From the NCBI GenBank assembly GCA_002351925.1, contig DEHM01000014.1, positions 4,969 to 27,856 of the forward strand: DNA of 22,888 bases, read 5' to 3'. Below are positions 1 through 8,715 of this stretch, one piece after another; positions within the stretch are counted from its first letter, which is position 1; the number at the start of each line of letters is the position of its first letter. The notes under the pieces are model-generated. The model was not told the origin of the DNA, did not search any database, and saw only the letters and a program-made list of their open reading frames with translations. Origin of the DNA: Bacteroidales bacterium UBA2800. GTDB taxonomy: Bacteria > Bacteroidota > Bacteroidia > Bacteroidales > Paludibacteraceae. The position numbers and the translations under genes are program-made.

Positions 1-998
1 CCATCCGTTCCAAAAAGGAACCCATCGGGGATAATCACACCGGCACGACCGTTAGCCAACAGACGCTTCATGATAAGCACCATGAAGAGGTCAGCCGTTT
101 CGGATGAACGCATATCCGTCGGGAAATTCATCTTGACCGATGCTTCGGTACTACCACCATAAGGCGGATTCATAGCGATGACGGACACGCGGTCTTTGTT
201 CTGGAACGAAGAGACCGGCGTGCCAAGCGAGTCGCAATGGATGATATCGGGTTCATCGACGCCATGTACCAGCAGATTGGTGATAGAGAGCAGATACGGC
301 AGCGGTTTCCACTCCTGGCCATGCACGGAGTTCTGCCATAGTTCTTCGTCCTGCGGCGTCTTGCGCTGTGTAGCCAAGTAATTGAGCGCAGAGGTGAGGA
401 ATCCGCCGGTACCGGAAGTGAAGTCGGCGACAGACTCGCCTAAACGCGGATTGAGTGTCTCGATGATAAAATCCGTCAGCGCACGCGGCGTGTAGAACTC
501 ACCGGCATTACCGGCAGACTGCAGATCTTTGAGGATACCTTCATAGATATCGCCGAAGGTATGACGGTCGTCCACATCGGTAAAATCAATCTCATCCACG
601 ATATTAACTACCTGACGCAGCAACACGCCGTTCTTCATATATTGGTTCAGATCCGCAAAGACTTCTTTAACAATCCAATGGGCACGCGGAGCAGAAGGCA
701 TCAAGGGCAGTTTCTGGAGCGTGGGGAACAGGTTATTATTGACGAAATCGAGCAGTTCGTCGCCGGTAAGGGCATGTCCGTCTTTGTTGTCGGTTGCCCA
801 GTTGCGCCAGCGGCACGGTTCGGGAATGACGGAATGGAAAGCGCCGTTGGATTTGAACTCCCATTCATCTTCCTGCGCGTCATAGACTTTGAGGAAGAAG
901 AGCCATGTCATCTGTTCGATACGTTGCGCGTCACCGGAGATACCGGCATCCTGACGCATCACATTCTGCAATCGTTTAACGAGATTATTTACTGCCAT
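1..998 (-). CDS. hsdM: Type I restriction-modification DNA methyltransferase subunit HsdM (partial, C-terminus off the left edge)
   Basis: I translated the minus strand from the ATG at 998 and got an open frame of 332 codons that runs off the left edge. The N-terminal helical domain of HsdM covers about residues 1-140. It is followed by GEFYTPR (166-172), the SAM-binding motif I DFTSGTGGFL (192-201) and the catalytic NPPY tetrapeptide (277-280) of N6-adenine methylases. HsdM methylates adenine in the recognition site, in a complex with HsdS and HsdR. The start lies three bases after the hsdR stop, so the two are co-transcribed and probably translationally coupled. The specificity gene hsdS is not visible and should lie further left. 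Motif I has DF where many relatives have DP. The C-terminal target-recognition and HsdS-binding part is missing only because the window ends. Confidence 0.93.
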   Translation of the reverse strand, partial: MAVNNLVKRLQNVMRQDAGISGDAQRIEQMTWLFFLKVYDAQEDEWEFKSNGAFHSVIPEPCRWRNWATDNKDGHALTGDELLDFVNNNLFPTLQKLPLMPSAPRAHWIVKEVFADLNQYMKNGVLLRQVVNIVDEIDFTDVDDRHTFGDIYEGILKDLQSAGNAGEFYTPRALTDFIIETLNPRLGESVADFTSGTGGFLTSALNYLATQRKTPQDEELWQNSVHGQEWKPLPYLLSITNLLVHGVDEPDIIHCDSLGTPVSSFQNKDRVSVIAMNPPYGGSTEASVKMNFPTDMRSSETADLFMVLIMKRLLANGRAGVIIPDGFLFGTD

Positions 999-1001
999 AG
1001 A

Positions 1002-3347
1002 TTATGCTGCGTATAATTGTTGTTCTAATTCTTGAATAGCTGTCTGATAGCCTTGCGGACCGCCAAAGAGTTTGGTGATCTTGACGGGTGTACCATATTG
1101 GGCAAAGGGTTCGAGGCTGAGGATATTTCTGTCTTCGAGACTCAATACGCCGAGTTCGGCATATTTATCGAGCAAAGCCTCTAATACCTCTCGCGCTTGT
1201 CCTTCGTACTTGCCGAAGTAGTTGCGTTTCTTGACGTTGTTTGCCCGTTCGCGGCGCGTGAGTGGTTTCTTATCGTACGCTACGTGACAGATGATATCGA
1301 ACACATCTGCATTGGCGAGATTCGGATTCGTGCGACGCACTTCTTCGATGAGGATATCGTGGTCTTTGAAATCCTCTACGATCTCTCCTTTGCGTTTGGA
1401 CTCCATCCAAACCCGAGCAAAATCCGCGAACTTCGGGAAGCGTGTGAGGATACCCTTGCGGGTGAAGTCGAGGAAGTCAGATATCTCGAGTGCCTGACCA
1501 TCATCGTTGATGACGTAGTATATCTCATGCAGTTTGGCGACGCGCTTGCTGCCTTGAATATGAATCTTTTTCAGCGTTTCCTCATCTACCTCTTTTCCCT
1601 CTATCTCAATCTTCTTTCGCTCGCCCGAGCCGCGTTTGGAGGACTTGTCGTCATCTTTCTTCTTGATCTCAATCTCGGGTTCGCCATCAAACTCGGGATC
1701 GAAGAACAGACGTGTGGCATCGCGGAAATCGAGAATCTCGAAATGCCATTTGTTGATCTTGCGCTCTTTGTCGATATAGATACGCGTACCGCGGCCAATC
1801 ATCTGCTTGAAGAGTGTCATGGAGTTGACCTCTTTGTCGATGACGATGAGTCCGCAGGTCTTGCAGTCCACGCCGGTGGAGAGCAGTTCAGATGTTGTGA
1901 CGATAGTCGGATATTTCTCGCCCGGGTCGATAAAGCGGTCGAGCATCTTCTTGCCGTTAGCGTCATCCGAAGTGATACGCATGATATAGTTCGGACTCTT
2001 TCCCATCTCTTTTGGGTTGAGTTGAACCAGCAAGTCACGCATCGTAGCAGCTTCTTCTTGGTCGGGACAGAAGACGATGGTCTTGGTGTACTTGCCCATC
2101 TTCTCCAGTTTCTCCTGTATCTCCAAAGCCACCGCTACCTGTCGGCGAGTAATCGTAATTTTCTTGCCAAACTCGTTGCGTTCATACAGACGCACGGGCA
2201 CATCGTTGCCTTCCTTGTCCTTCTCGCCAACCTTGACGATATAGCCGTCCACGTCCACATCGAGATGCACGCGCGCCACGCGATAAGGCGCAAGGAAGCC
2301 GTCTTCGATACCTTGCTTGAGGCTGTAGGTATAGATGGGTTCGTTGAAATAATCGAAGTTATCCGCATCTTCCTTGCGCTTGGGTGTCGCAGTAAGACCA
2401 ATCTGCGTAGCGCTGTTGAAATACTCCAGCACTTTGCGCCAAGCAGAATTCTCCTTAGCGCTTCCTCTATGACACTCGTCTATGATGATCAGGTCAAAGA
2501 AATTGGGGTCGAACTGCAGATACGGCTGTTCCTTGTCATCTTCGTACGTAACGAGTTGCTGGTAGAGCGCCATATGCAGTTCATAGGACGAGTCCAGTTC
2601 CTTGCCTTTGACCTTGGTCATGATTTTCTGGAAAGGCTTGAAGTCCTGCGCCATCGTCTGGTCGATGAGGATATTGCGGTCGGCGAGGTAGAGGATATGA
2701 TGCGCCAGATGCGCTTCACGCAGACGCCAAATGATTTGGAATGCCGTGAAGGTCTTACCTGTTCCCGTAGCCATGACGAGCAGTAGCCGTTTGTCGCCTC
2801 GTGCGATGGCATCGATCGTGCGGTTGATAGCGATACGCTGGTAGTAACGCGGCTCGTGCGCCAGTTTGCTATAGTGGTACGGCACGTCGAGCGCTTCCTT
2901 TTGCTTCTCGTTCAGCTGTTTTTCTGCAAACCAACGGCGCTTGAGCTCCTCGTGCGTCGGGAACTCGTCCATGTTGAAATCGCGCTCCTCGCCGGTAATC
3001 ATATCATGCTCACGGAAGGCGATACCGTTGGAAGCAAATGCAAACGGCACATCCAGTATCTCGGCATAGCCGATAGCCTGTTGGAGACCGGTCGTGAGGT
3101 CCTTGGTGGCAGACTTGGCCTCCACAACAGCCAGCAGGTTGTCGTTGTTGAGATAGAGCACATAGTCGGCTTTCTTGCGCGACGCACGCTCGTACTCACT
3201 ACCAGCGGAGATGATACGACCATCCGTGAACGGATATTCCATCCGATACTGGTCTTTCCGCCAACCGGCTTGATCGATAGCAGGAGTGATATACCGGTTC
3301 TTTATATCCTCCTCGGTCAATGTTGCCAAATGTTGAATGTCTGCCAT
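1002..3347 (-). CDS. hsdR: Type I restriction endonuclease subunit HsdR (EcoEI-like, translocase plus nuclease)
   Basis: This 781-residue protein is about full length for the EcoEI-type R subunit. The N-terminal PD-(D/E)xK nuclease shows D61 and E76-A-K78. Next come the helicase motifs of a superfamily 2 translocase: Walker A ATGTGKT (193-199), the DECH box (290-293), GLTATPKR, and motif VI QMIGRGTR in the second RecA domain. The C-terminal third, after a lysine/aspartate-rich linker (KKKDDDKSSKR), fits the EcoEI R C-terminal domain that docks on the methylase. R subunits pump DNA past the bound complex and cut unmethylated DNA when translocation stalls. No frameshift or missing catalytic residue is seen, so it appears active. 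It is the first gene of an R-then-M operon with a promoter at 3498-3529 and a leader of about 145 nt. Confidence 0.96.
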   Translation of the reverse strand: MADIQHLATLTEEDIKNRYITPAIDQAGWRKDQYRMEYPFTDGRIISAGSEYERASRKKADYVLYLNNDNLLAVVEAKSATKDLTTGLQQAIGYAEILDVPFAFASNGIAFREHDMITGEERDFNMDEFPTHEELKRRWFAEKQLNEKQKEALDVPYHYSKLAHEPRYYQRIAINRTIDAIARGDKRLLLVMATGTGKTFTAFQIIWRLREAHLAHHILYLADRNILIDQTMAQDFKPFQKIMTKVKGKELDSSYELHMALYQQLVTYEDDKEQPYLQFDPNFFDLIIIDECHRGSAKENSAWRKVLEYFNSATQIGLTATPKRKEDADNFDYFNEPIYTYSLKQGIEDGFLAPYRVARVHLDVDVDGYIVKVGEKDKEGNDVPVRLYERNEFGKKITITRRQVAVALEIQEKLEKMGKYTKTIVFCPDQEEAATMRDLLVQLNPKEMGKSPNYIMRITSDDANGKKMLDRFIDPGEKYPTIVTTSELLSTGVDCKTCGLIVIDKEVNSMTLFKQMIGRGTRIYIDKERKINKWHFEILDFRDATRLFFDPEFDGEPEIEIKKKDDDKSSKRGSGERKKIEIEGKEVDEETLKKIHIQGSKRVAKLHEIYYVINDDGQALEISDFLDFTRKGILTRFPKFADFARVWMESKRKGEIVEDFKDHDILIEEVRRTNPNLANADVFDIICHVAYDKKPLTRRERANNVKKRNYFGKYEGQAREVLEALLDKYAELGVLSLEDRNILSLEPFAQYGTPVKITKLFGGPQGYQTAIQELEQQLYAA

Positions 3348-3493
3348 ATTGGGTGTGTTAGTTTTTTACAAATTCTCCTTATCTCTTTCTATATACTTCG
3401 TCCAGCGTTTTGCCTTTCTGGTCTTTCCATATATTTTTTCTTTTGTGTTTTTCTTGTGTTTTGCTTGTTTGTTTCAGCTTTGCACGCTAACAG
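3348..3493 (-). other. Long purine-rich 5' leader of hsdR
   Basis: Between the predicted start of transcription (about 3493) and the hsdR ATG lie some 145 bases with no credible ORF on the minus strand. As RNA the stretch is strongly A- and purine-rich, with repeated AAACA/ACAAG-like runs and AAGGAGA-like purine tracts near the start codon. An unstructured A-rich leader can aid ribosome binding in Bacteroidetes, which use Shine-Dalgarno pairing little. The plus-strand reading frames here are pyrimidine-rich and look like noise. Confidence 0.45.
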
Positions 3494-3497
3494 CCTG

Positions 3498-3529
3498 CAA
3501 AGGTACTGCTTTTTTCTGAGATATGCAAA
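3498..3529 (-). promoter_or_regulatory. Bacteroidetes-type promoter of hsdR
   Basis: Read on the minus strand, TTTG at 3529-3526 (-33 element) is followed by exactly 20 bases and then TACCTTTG at 3505-3498 (-7 element). This matches the -33/-7 consensus of the Bacteroidetes primary sigma factor. It is back to back with the fbp promoter, the two -33 elements lying about 25 bases apart. A 21-base core (3497-3517) is identical to the core of the promoter at 13387-13407. Confidence 0.82.
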
Positions 3530-3554
3530 TAAATGCATAAATTTTCGGAAATTC

Positions 3555-3585
3555 TTGCGTATGTCATTATTTTGTAGTACCTTTG
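3555..3585 (+). promoter_or_regulatory. Bacteroidetes-type promoter of fbp
   Basis: TTG at 3555-3557 is followed by 20 bases and then TACCTTTG at 3578-3585. The first bases after the -33 (CGTATGTC) resemble those of the other promoters in the window. Transcription should start near 3590, leaving a leader of about 80 nt before the fbp ATG. Between this and the divergent hsdR promoter lies a short AT-rich stretch (3530-3554) with a small inverted repeat AATTT-tcgg-AAATT, which could be protein-bound. Confidence 0.8.
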
Positions 3586-3589
3586 CAGC

Positions 3590-3671
3590 CGCAAAGGTTG
3601 AGAGCCCTTTTCCTGTAGCGGTTTTCCCGCTTCAACGGGACAACCTAGTGCACCGCAAAATTGTTTGAGAC
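3590..3671 (+). promoter_or_regulatory. Leader of fbp with possible folded RNA structure
   Basis: Three complementary pairs can be read by eye. GGTTG (3596-3600) can pair with CAACC (3641-3645). GCGGT (3618-3622) can pair with ACCGC (3652-3656). CCCG (3626-3629) can pair with CGGG (3636-3639) as a small hairpin. The first two pairs cross, which would make a pseudoknot. No known riboswitch class is recognised, and the helices are short enough to be chance. Confidence 0.3.
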
Positions 3672-5675
3672 ATGAAAGACGAACGCTATTTACGCCTACT
3701 GAGTGAGAAATTTCCTAACGCGCAGCGCGTGATCACCGAGCTGATTAACCTGCGTGCTATCCTCTCGTTGCCGAAAGGTACGGAGCATTTTGTGAGCGAC
3801 CTGCACGGCGAGTCGATGGCCTTTATCCACATGATAAAAAACGCCTCGGGCGTGGTACGCCGGAAAGTGGACGAGGTGTACGGCTACAGCATCTCTGAAG
3901 AGGAGAAACGGGCTATCTGTGCGCTGATATACTATCCGGACGAGCGTCTGGAACTCGTGAAACGGTTCTACGCCGGCGAGGAGGTGGACGGGCTGCTGAA
4001 GATCAACTCGCAGCTGTCGAACCTGCCGACGCTGGACGAGTGGTACAGGCGACGTCTGCACCAGGTGGTGGAGATAGCGCGCGCCGTGACCATCAAATAC
4101 AGCCGTTCGAAAGTGCACAAGCTGCTGCCGCCGGACTATGCCTACATCATCGGCGAGCTGCTGCACGAGTCGAACCTGGAGCAGAAAGACCGTAACACCT
4201 ATTACCACGCCATCATCGAGGCCATCATGGAGACCGGCTGCGCCGACCAACTGCTGATAGCCATCTCCTACCTGATACACAGCCTGACGATAGACACCCT
4301 GCACATAGTGGGCGACATCTTCGACCGCGGGCCGGGTGCGAGCAAGATACTGGATGTGCTGAGCACCGTACGCGACTACGACGTACAATGGGGCAACCAC
4401 GACATCGAGTGGATGGGCGCGATGGCCGGCAACCAGGCGCTGATGGCCACCGTGCTGCGCGTCAGCATCCGTTATGCCAACATAGAAACCCTCGAAGAGG
4501 GTTACGGCATCAACCTGCTGCCGCTGGCTAACTTCGCGATGACCGTCTATGGCGATGACCCGTGTACGCTCTGGCAGACCAAAGACTTCGACAACAACCC
4601 GCGTCTGACACGCTCGGCACAGCTGATGGCCAAGATGCACAAAGCCATCTCGATCATCCAGTTCAAACTGGAAGGAAAGACCGTACAACGTCATCCGGAG
4701 TGGCACATGGACCATCGTGCGCTGCTCGACAAGATAGACTACGCCAAGGGCACTATCACGCTGAACGGACAGACCTACGCGCTACTGGACACCTATCTGC
4801 CGACCATCGACCCGAAGAACCCGTATGCGCTGAGCACGGAGGAGGCCGACCTGATGAGCCAGCTGGCCCGTTCGTTCCGCAAGAGCGAGAAGATGCAGCG
4901 TCATCTGCGTATGCTCTACGAGCACGGCGCGCTCTATCTGGTGCGCAACGGCTTCCTACTCTACCACGCCGCTATCCCGCTGAACGCCGACGGCAGTTTC
5001 ACCGAAGCCGAGGTATGCGGCGAGCGCGTGAGCGGCAAGGCACTCATGGACCGCACCGACAAGATCGTCCGGATGGCCTACTACGGCGAGGGCAAACAGA
5101 AACAGGACGCACTCGACTACATGCTCTACCTCTGGGAGGGCGAGTTCTCGCCACTGTACAACAAAGACAAGATGACCACTTTCGAGCGCTACTTCATAGC
5201 CGACAAGGCCATTCAGGAGGAGAAAAAAGGTGCGTATTTCACGCTGGCAGACGACGAACAAGTATGCGCCCGGATATTGGAAGAGTTCGGTTTGGACGCT
5301 GCGACGGGGCGTATTGTGAATGGCCACGTGCCTGTTCGTACCATAAAAGGCGAGACACCTATTCGCGCTAACGGCAAGCGATTTGTGATAGACGGCGGGT
5401 TCAGCAAACCCTATCAGGAGAAGACGGGAATAGCCGGCTACACCCTGATATACAACAGCCACGGCATCCAACTCGTGGAGCACGACTCGTTTGAGAGTCG
5501 CGAGCAAGCCGTCATCTCCGGCAGTGACATCCACAGCCGTAACCTGCTGCAGGACTTCTCGGGCAAACGGATGCGTATCTGCGACACCGACAAAGGAAAA
5601 GAGTTGCTCGAGCAAATAGCTTCACTCGAACAACTCCTGCAAGCGTATCGCAACGGTTCCCTGCGGGAACGGTAA
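3672..5675 (+). CDS. fbp: Class III fructose-1,6-bisphosphatase
   Basis: This enzyme removes the 1-phosphate from fructose-1,6-bisphosphate, the committed cytoplasmic step of gluconeogenesis. The 667-residue length matches the class III (FBPase_2) family found in Firmicutes and Bacteroidetes, which is unrelated to the E. coli GlpX and Fbp folds. Calcineurin-like metallophosphatase signatures are present: SDLHGE (42-47), GDIFDRG (214-220), GNHD (241-244) and a late NGHVPV near residue 547 that supplies metal-binding histidine. The DGGFSKPYQ segment near the C-terminus is also typical. The start at 3672 (ATGAAAGACGAA) follows a promoter and an 80-nt leader. It is the only plus-strand gene here and ends four bases from the convergent glmS stop. 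No terminator with a T-run separates the two. Confidence 0.96.
   Translation: MKDERYLRLLSEKFPNAQRVITELINLRAILSLPKGTEHFVSDLHGESMAFIHMIKNASGVVRRKVDEVYGYSISEEEKRAICALIYYPDERLELVKRFYAGEEVDGLLKINSQLSNLPTLDEWYRRRLHQVVEIARAVTIKYSRSKVHKLLPPDYAYIIGELLHESNLEQKDRNTYYHAIIEAIMETGCADQLLIAISYLIHSLTIDTLHIVGDIFDRGPGASKILDVLSTVRDYDVQWGNHDIEWMGAMAGNQALMATVLRVSIRYANIETLEEGYGINLLPLANFAMTVYGDDPCTLWQTKDFDNNPRLTRSAQLMAKMHKAISIIQFKLEGKTVQRHPEWHMDHRALLDKIDYAKGTITLNGQTYALLDTYLPTIDPKNPYALSTEEADLMSQLARSFRKSEKMQRHLRMLYEHGALYLVRNGFLLYHAAIPLNADGSFTEAEVCGERVSGKALMDRTDKIVRMAYYGEGKQKQDALDYMLYLWEGEFSPLYNKDKMTTFERYFIADKAIQEEKKGAYFTLADDEQVCARILEEFGLDAATGRIVNGHVPVRTIKGETPIRANGKRFVIDGGFSKPYQEKTGIAGYTLIYNSHGIQLVEHDSFESREQAVISGSDIHSRNLLQDFSGKRMRICDTDKGKELLEQIASLEQLLQAYRNGSLRER
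5656..5670. other. Small hairpin in the last codons of fbp
   Basis: GTTCCC-tgc-GGGAAC is a perfect 6-bp stem with a 3-base loop, just before the fbp stop and 10 bases from the convergent glmS stop. It is symmetric, so it forms in transcripts from either strand. It lacks a T-run, so it is a weak candidate for a terminator and may only stabilise 3' ends. Confidence 0.3.
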
Positions 5676-5679
5676 CGGA

Positions 5680-7524
5680 CTACTCCACCGTAACAGATTT
5701 AGCAAGATTACGCGGTTGGTCCACGTCGCAGCCCTTGACGACAGCGATATGGTAGGCCAGCAACTGCAGCGGAACGACCGTCAGCAGCGGCGTGAGACAT
5801 TCTTCCGTGGCCGGCACTTCGATGCAGTAGTCGGCAATCTTGCGGACTATCTCGTCACCCTCGGTAACGACGGCGATCACCCTACCCTTGCGGGCCTTAA
5901 TCTCCTGGATATTGCTTACCACTTTCTCGTACGTTCCGCAATGCGGCGCAACCACGACGACCGGCATCTCCTGGGAGATGAGGGCGATAGGCCCGTGCTT
6001 CATCTCAGCCGCCGGATAGCCTTCGGCATGAATATAGGATATCTCCTTCAGTTTGAGTGCGCCCTCAAGTGCGACCGGGAAGTTATAACCGCGACCGAGG
6101 TAGATGAAGTTCTGGGCATAGGAGAATATCTTCGCGAAATCGGAGATACGTTTGTCCTCGCCCAGCACGCGCTCTATCTTCGCCGGTATCTGTCCCAGTT
6201 CGCGCACGATACGCAGATACTGGTCGGCGCTGATAGTCCCCTTCTCTTTTCCGATACAGAGCGCCAGCATCGTCAGGGCCGTCACCTGGGCCGTGAAGGC
6301 CTTGGTGGACGCCACACCTATCTCCGGGCCGACATGGGTATAGCAACCGCTGTCGGACACACGCGGGATAGACGCACCGACGACATTGCAGATAGAGAAG
6401 ATAAAGGCCCCTTTCTCCTTGGCGAGCTGGATAGCTGCCAGCGTGTCGGCCGTCTCACCTGACTGGGAGATGGCGATGACGACATCGTCCTTGTTGATGA
6501 CCGGCTTGCGATAGCGGAACTCAGAAGAGTACTCCACCTCGACGGGTATCTGGGCGAACTCCTCGATGGCGTACATGGCGATGAGGCCGGCGTGCCACGA
6601 GGTGCCACAAGCCGTGATGATGATGCGCTTGGCGTTGAGAAAGCGCTCTTTGTTGTCGATGAAGCCGGAGAGGGCGATATTGTCCTGCCGCACGTTGACA
6701 CGTCCGCGCATTGAGTCGGTCAGGGTACGCGGCTGCTCGAAGATCTCCTTGAGCATAAAGTGCGGATAGCCGCCTTTCTCCAACTGGCTCAGCGACAGCT
6801 CCAGACGCTTGATCTCCGGCGTCTTGGTGACATTGTTGATAGTCGTGATATCCACATCTTCGCCCAGCCGCAGCGCCACTATCTCCTCGTCCTCCACATA
6901 GATGACCTGGTCGGTATACTCGACGATAGGCGTGGCGTCGGAAGCCAGGAAATACTCGTCTTCGCCGATGCCGACGACGAGCGGCGAGCCCTTACGGGCC
7001 GCGATGAGCGTGTCAGGATGGGTCTTATCGAGGATAGCGATGGCGTAGGCTCCGATGACCTGCTGCAGCGCCAGCTGGACCGCCGTCTTGAGGTCAACAT
7101 GCCGGTTGACCTGGGTATACTCGACGAGCTGCACGAGCACCTCGGTGTCGGTGTCGGAGCGGAAAGTATAGCCCTGCTCCATGAGGCCGGCTTTGAGGAC
7201 CGCGTAGTTCTCGATGATGCCGTTGTGGATGATGGCGAGTCTTTCCGACTCGGAGTAATGGGGATGGGCGTTGACGGTGTTGGGTTCGCCGTGCGTCGCC
7301 CAACGGGTATGGGCGATACCGATGGTGCCGCCTGTGTCCTTGGTTGCGCAGAACGCCTCGAGTTCCGCCACTTTGCCTTTGGCCTTATAGACATTGAGTT
7401 GTCCCTGCTCGTTGATGAGCGCCACGCCGGCACTGTCGTATCCGCGGTACTCCAGGCGATGAAGGCCCTTGATAAGGATAGGATAAGCCTTGCGCTTACC
7501 GATGTAACCAACTATTCCACACAT
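5680..7524 (-). CDS. glmS: Glutamine:fructose-6-phosphate aminotransferase (isomerizing)
   Basis: GlmS makes glucosamine-6-phosphate from fructose-6-phosphate and glutamine, the first step toward UDP-GlcNAc for peptidoglycan and lipid A. The protein is 614 residues, normal for the family. It starts MCGIVGYIG, so Cys2 becomes the N-terminal nucleophile after removal of Met. The glutaminase domain covers about residues 1-220. Two SIS sugar-isomerase domains follow, with SQSGETADT and the ACGTSWHAG segment in the first, and the C-terminus NLAKSVTVE is the conserved end of the active site. It is the last gene of the glnN-dapF-dapL-glmS run, 29 bases after dapL. No glmS ribozyme-like structure is expected or seen upstream. 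Confidence 0.97.
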   Translation of the reverse strand: MCGIVGYIGKRKAYPILIKGLHRLEYRGYDSAGVALINEQGQLNVYKAKGKVAELEAFCATKDTGGTIGIAHTRWATHGEPNTVNAHPHYSESERLAIIHNGIIENYAVLKAGLMEQGYTFRSDTDTEVLVQLVEYTQVNRHVDLKTAVQLALQQVIGAYAIAILDKTHPDTLIAARKGSPLVVGIGEDEYFLASDATPIVEYTDQVIYVEDEEIVALRLGEDVDITTINNVTKTPEIKRLELSLSQLEKGGYPHFMLKEIFEQPRTLTDSMRGRVNVRQDNIALSGFIDNKERFLNAKRIIITACGTSWHAGLIAMYAIEEFAQIPVEVEYSSEFRYRKPVINKDDVVIAISQSGETADTLAAIQLAKEKGAFIFSICNVVGASIPRVSDSGCYTHVGPEIGVASTKAFTAQVTALTMLALCIGKEKGTISADQYLRIVRELGQIPAKIERVLGEDKRISDFAKIFSYAQNFIYLGRGYNFPVALEGALKLKEISYIHAEGYPAAEMKHGPIALISQEMPVVVVAPHCGTYEKVVSNIQEIKARKGRVIAVVTEGDEIVRKIADYCIEVPATEECLTPLLTVVPLQLLAYHIAVVKGCDVDQPRNLAKSVTVE

Positions 7525-7528
7525 AATT

Positions 7529-7563
7529 CAATGTACAATGTACAATTTGCGATTTACAATTTT
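7529..7563. repeat. Short direct repeats at the dapL/glmS junction
   Basis: The junction contains AATGTAC twice in tandem (7530-7536 and 7537-7543), followed by related AATTTGC and ATTTACAATTT segments. On the minus strand this reads as reiterated ATTGTA(A/C)ATT-like words. It begins inside the last codons of dapL and ends just before the glmS start, so it fills almost the whole intergenic gap. Confidence 0.6.
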
Positions 7564-8714
7564 TTCATTCTTCGGAGAGCTTCCTCGACATCCTCTCTCT
7601 TCGAGAAGGCGGAGAAACGGACAAATCCTTCGCCGGACGGACCGAAGCCTGCACCGGGTGTGCAGACAATCTGGCAGGTGTTGAGCAGGCGATCGAAGAA
7701 CGACCACGAGTCGAATCCCTGTGGCACGCGACACCATATATACGGTGCATTGGCGCCGCCCCATACCTCATAGCCCATAGCCCGCAAGCCGTCGGAGAGG
7801 ATACGTGCCGTCTGCTTGTAGTAGTTGAGGTTAGCCTTGATGCCGGCTTGACCTTCGGGCGTATAGGTGGCCATAGCGCCACGCTGGGAGATATAGGACG
7901 CGCCGTTGAACTTCGTACACTGGCGGCGTGACCACATCGCCTGCAGGCCTGTAGCCTTCGGGACGACGGTATAGCCGCAGCGCACGGCTGTGAAACCCGC
8001 CGTCTTGCTGAAACTGCGTATCTCGATAGCTACCTCCTCGGCTCCCTCTATCTCGTAGATACTATGCGGCACCTCGGGGTCCTCGACGAAAGCCTCGTAG
8101 GCGGCGTCGAAGAGGATGATGCTGTGGTTAGTGCGGGCGTAGTCCACCCAACGTGCTAACTCTTTGCGCGTGAGTACCGTGCCCGTCGGGTTGTTGGGGA
8201 AGCAGAGGTAGATGATGTCGGCTTTCTCGCTTGGCAACTCCGGATAGAAATTGTTCTTAGCCAGACAGGGCAGCCAGATAATGTCGCGTCCCGCCATGCG
8301 GCTGGTATCGACATAAGCGGGATAAGAGGGCTCGAGGATAGCTACGCTATTGGTGTTGTCGAACAGTTCGCTCAGGTTGCCCAGGTCGCTACCTGCGCCG
8401 TCGCTGATGAACACCTCGTCGGGCGTCAGACGGATGCCGCGAGGCGTATAGTCGTGGTCGATGACGGCTTGGCGCAGCCAGCTATAGCCATCTTCGGGTC
8501 CATAGCCGCGGAACGTGTCCGCACAAGAGAGTTCGTCTACGGCGCGATGCATCGCCTCGACGATGACTTGCGGCAGAGGCAGCGTGACATCGCCTATGCC
8601 CAGACGTAACACATTGGCCTCGGGATGGGCTTGCTGGTAGGCCCGAGTACGATTAGCTATCTCGGTGAAGAGATAACTGCCCTTGAGTTGTTGAAGGTGG
8701 GTGTTGATACGCAT
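7554..8714 (-). CDS. dapL: LL-diaminopimelate aminotransferase
   Basis: This PLP-dependent class I/II aminotransferase converts tetrahydrodipicolinate directly to LL-diaminopimelate. It bypasses the DapD/DapC/DapE steps. The 386 residues are slightly shorter than the usual 400-410. Family features include the N-terminal FTEIANR, GIGDVTLPLP (39-48), DGAGSDLGN (105-113), PNNPTG (173-178) and the PLP-lysine motif SFSKTAGFTAVRCGY with K237. GIGDVTLPLP separates DapL from general aspartate aminotransferases. It lies one base after dapF, which uses its product. Alternative: another fold-type I aminotransferase, but the motifs and the dapF neighbour make that unlikely. Confidence 0.93.
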   Translation of the reverse strand: MRINTHLQQLKGSYLFTEIANRTRAYQQAHPEANVLRLGIGDVTLPLPQVIVEAMHRAVDELSCADTFRGYGPEDGYSWLRQAVIDHDYTPRGIRLTPDEVFISDGAGSDLGNLSELFDNTNSVAILEPSYPAYVDTSRMAGRDIIWLPCLAKNNFYPELPSEKADIIYLCFPNNPTGTVLTRKELARWVDYARTNHSIILFDAAYEAFVEDPEVPHSIYEIEGAEEVAIEIRSFSKTAGFTAVRCGYTVVPKATGLQAMWSRRQCTKFNGASYISQRGAMATYTPEGQAGIKANLNYYKQTARILSDGLRAMGYEVWGGANAPYIWCRVPQGFDSWSFFDRLLNTCQIVCTPGAGFGPSGEGFVRFSAFSKREDVEEALRRMKKL

Positions 8715-8715
8715 A

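Noticed and set aside
561..1016. A plus-strand 151-codon frame near the left edge
   Set aside because: It is antisense to hsdM, whose methylase motifs are clear on the minus strand.
7525..7553. A glmS ribozyme upstream of glmS
   Set aside because: The gap is 29 bases of repeat and far too short. glmS is also internal to an operon here.
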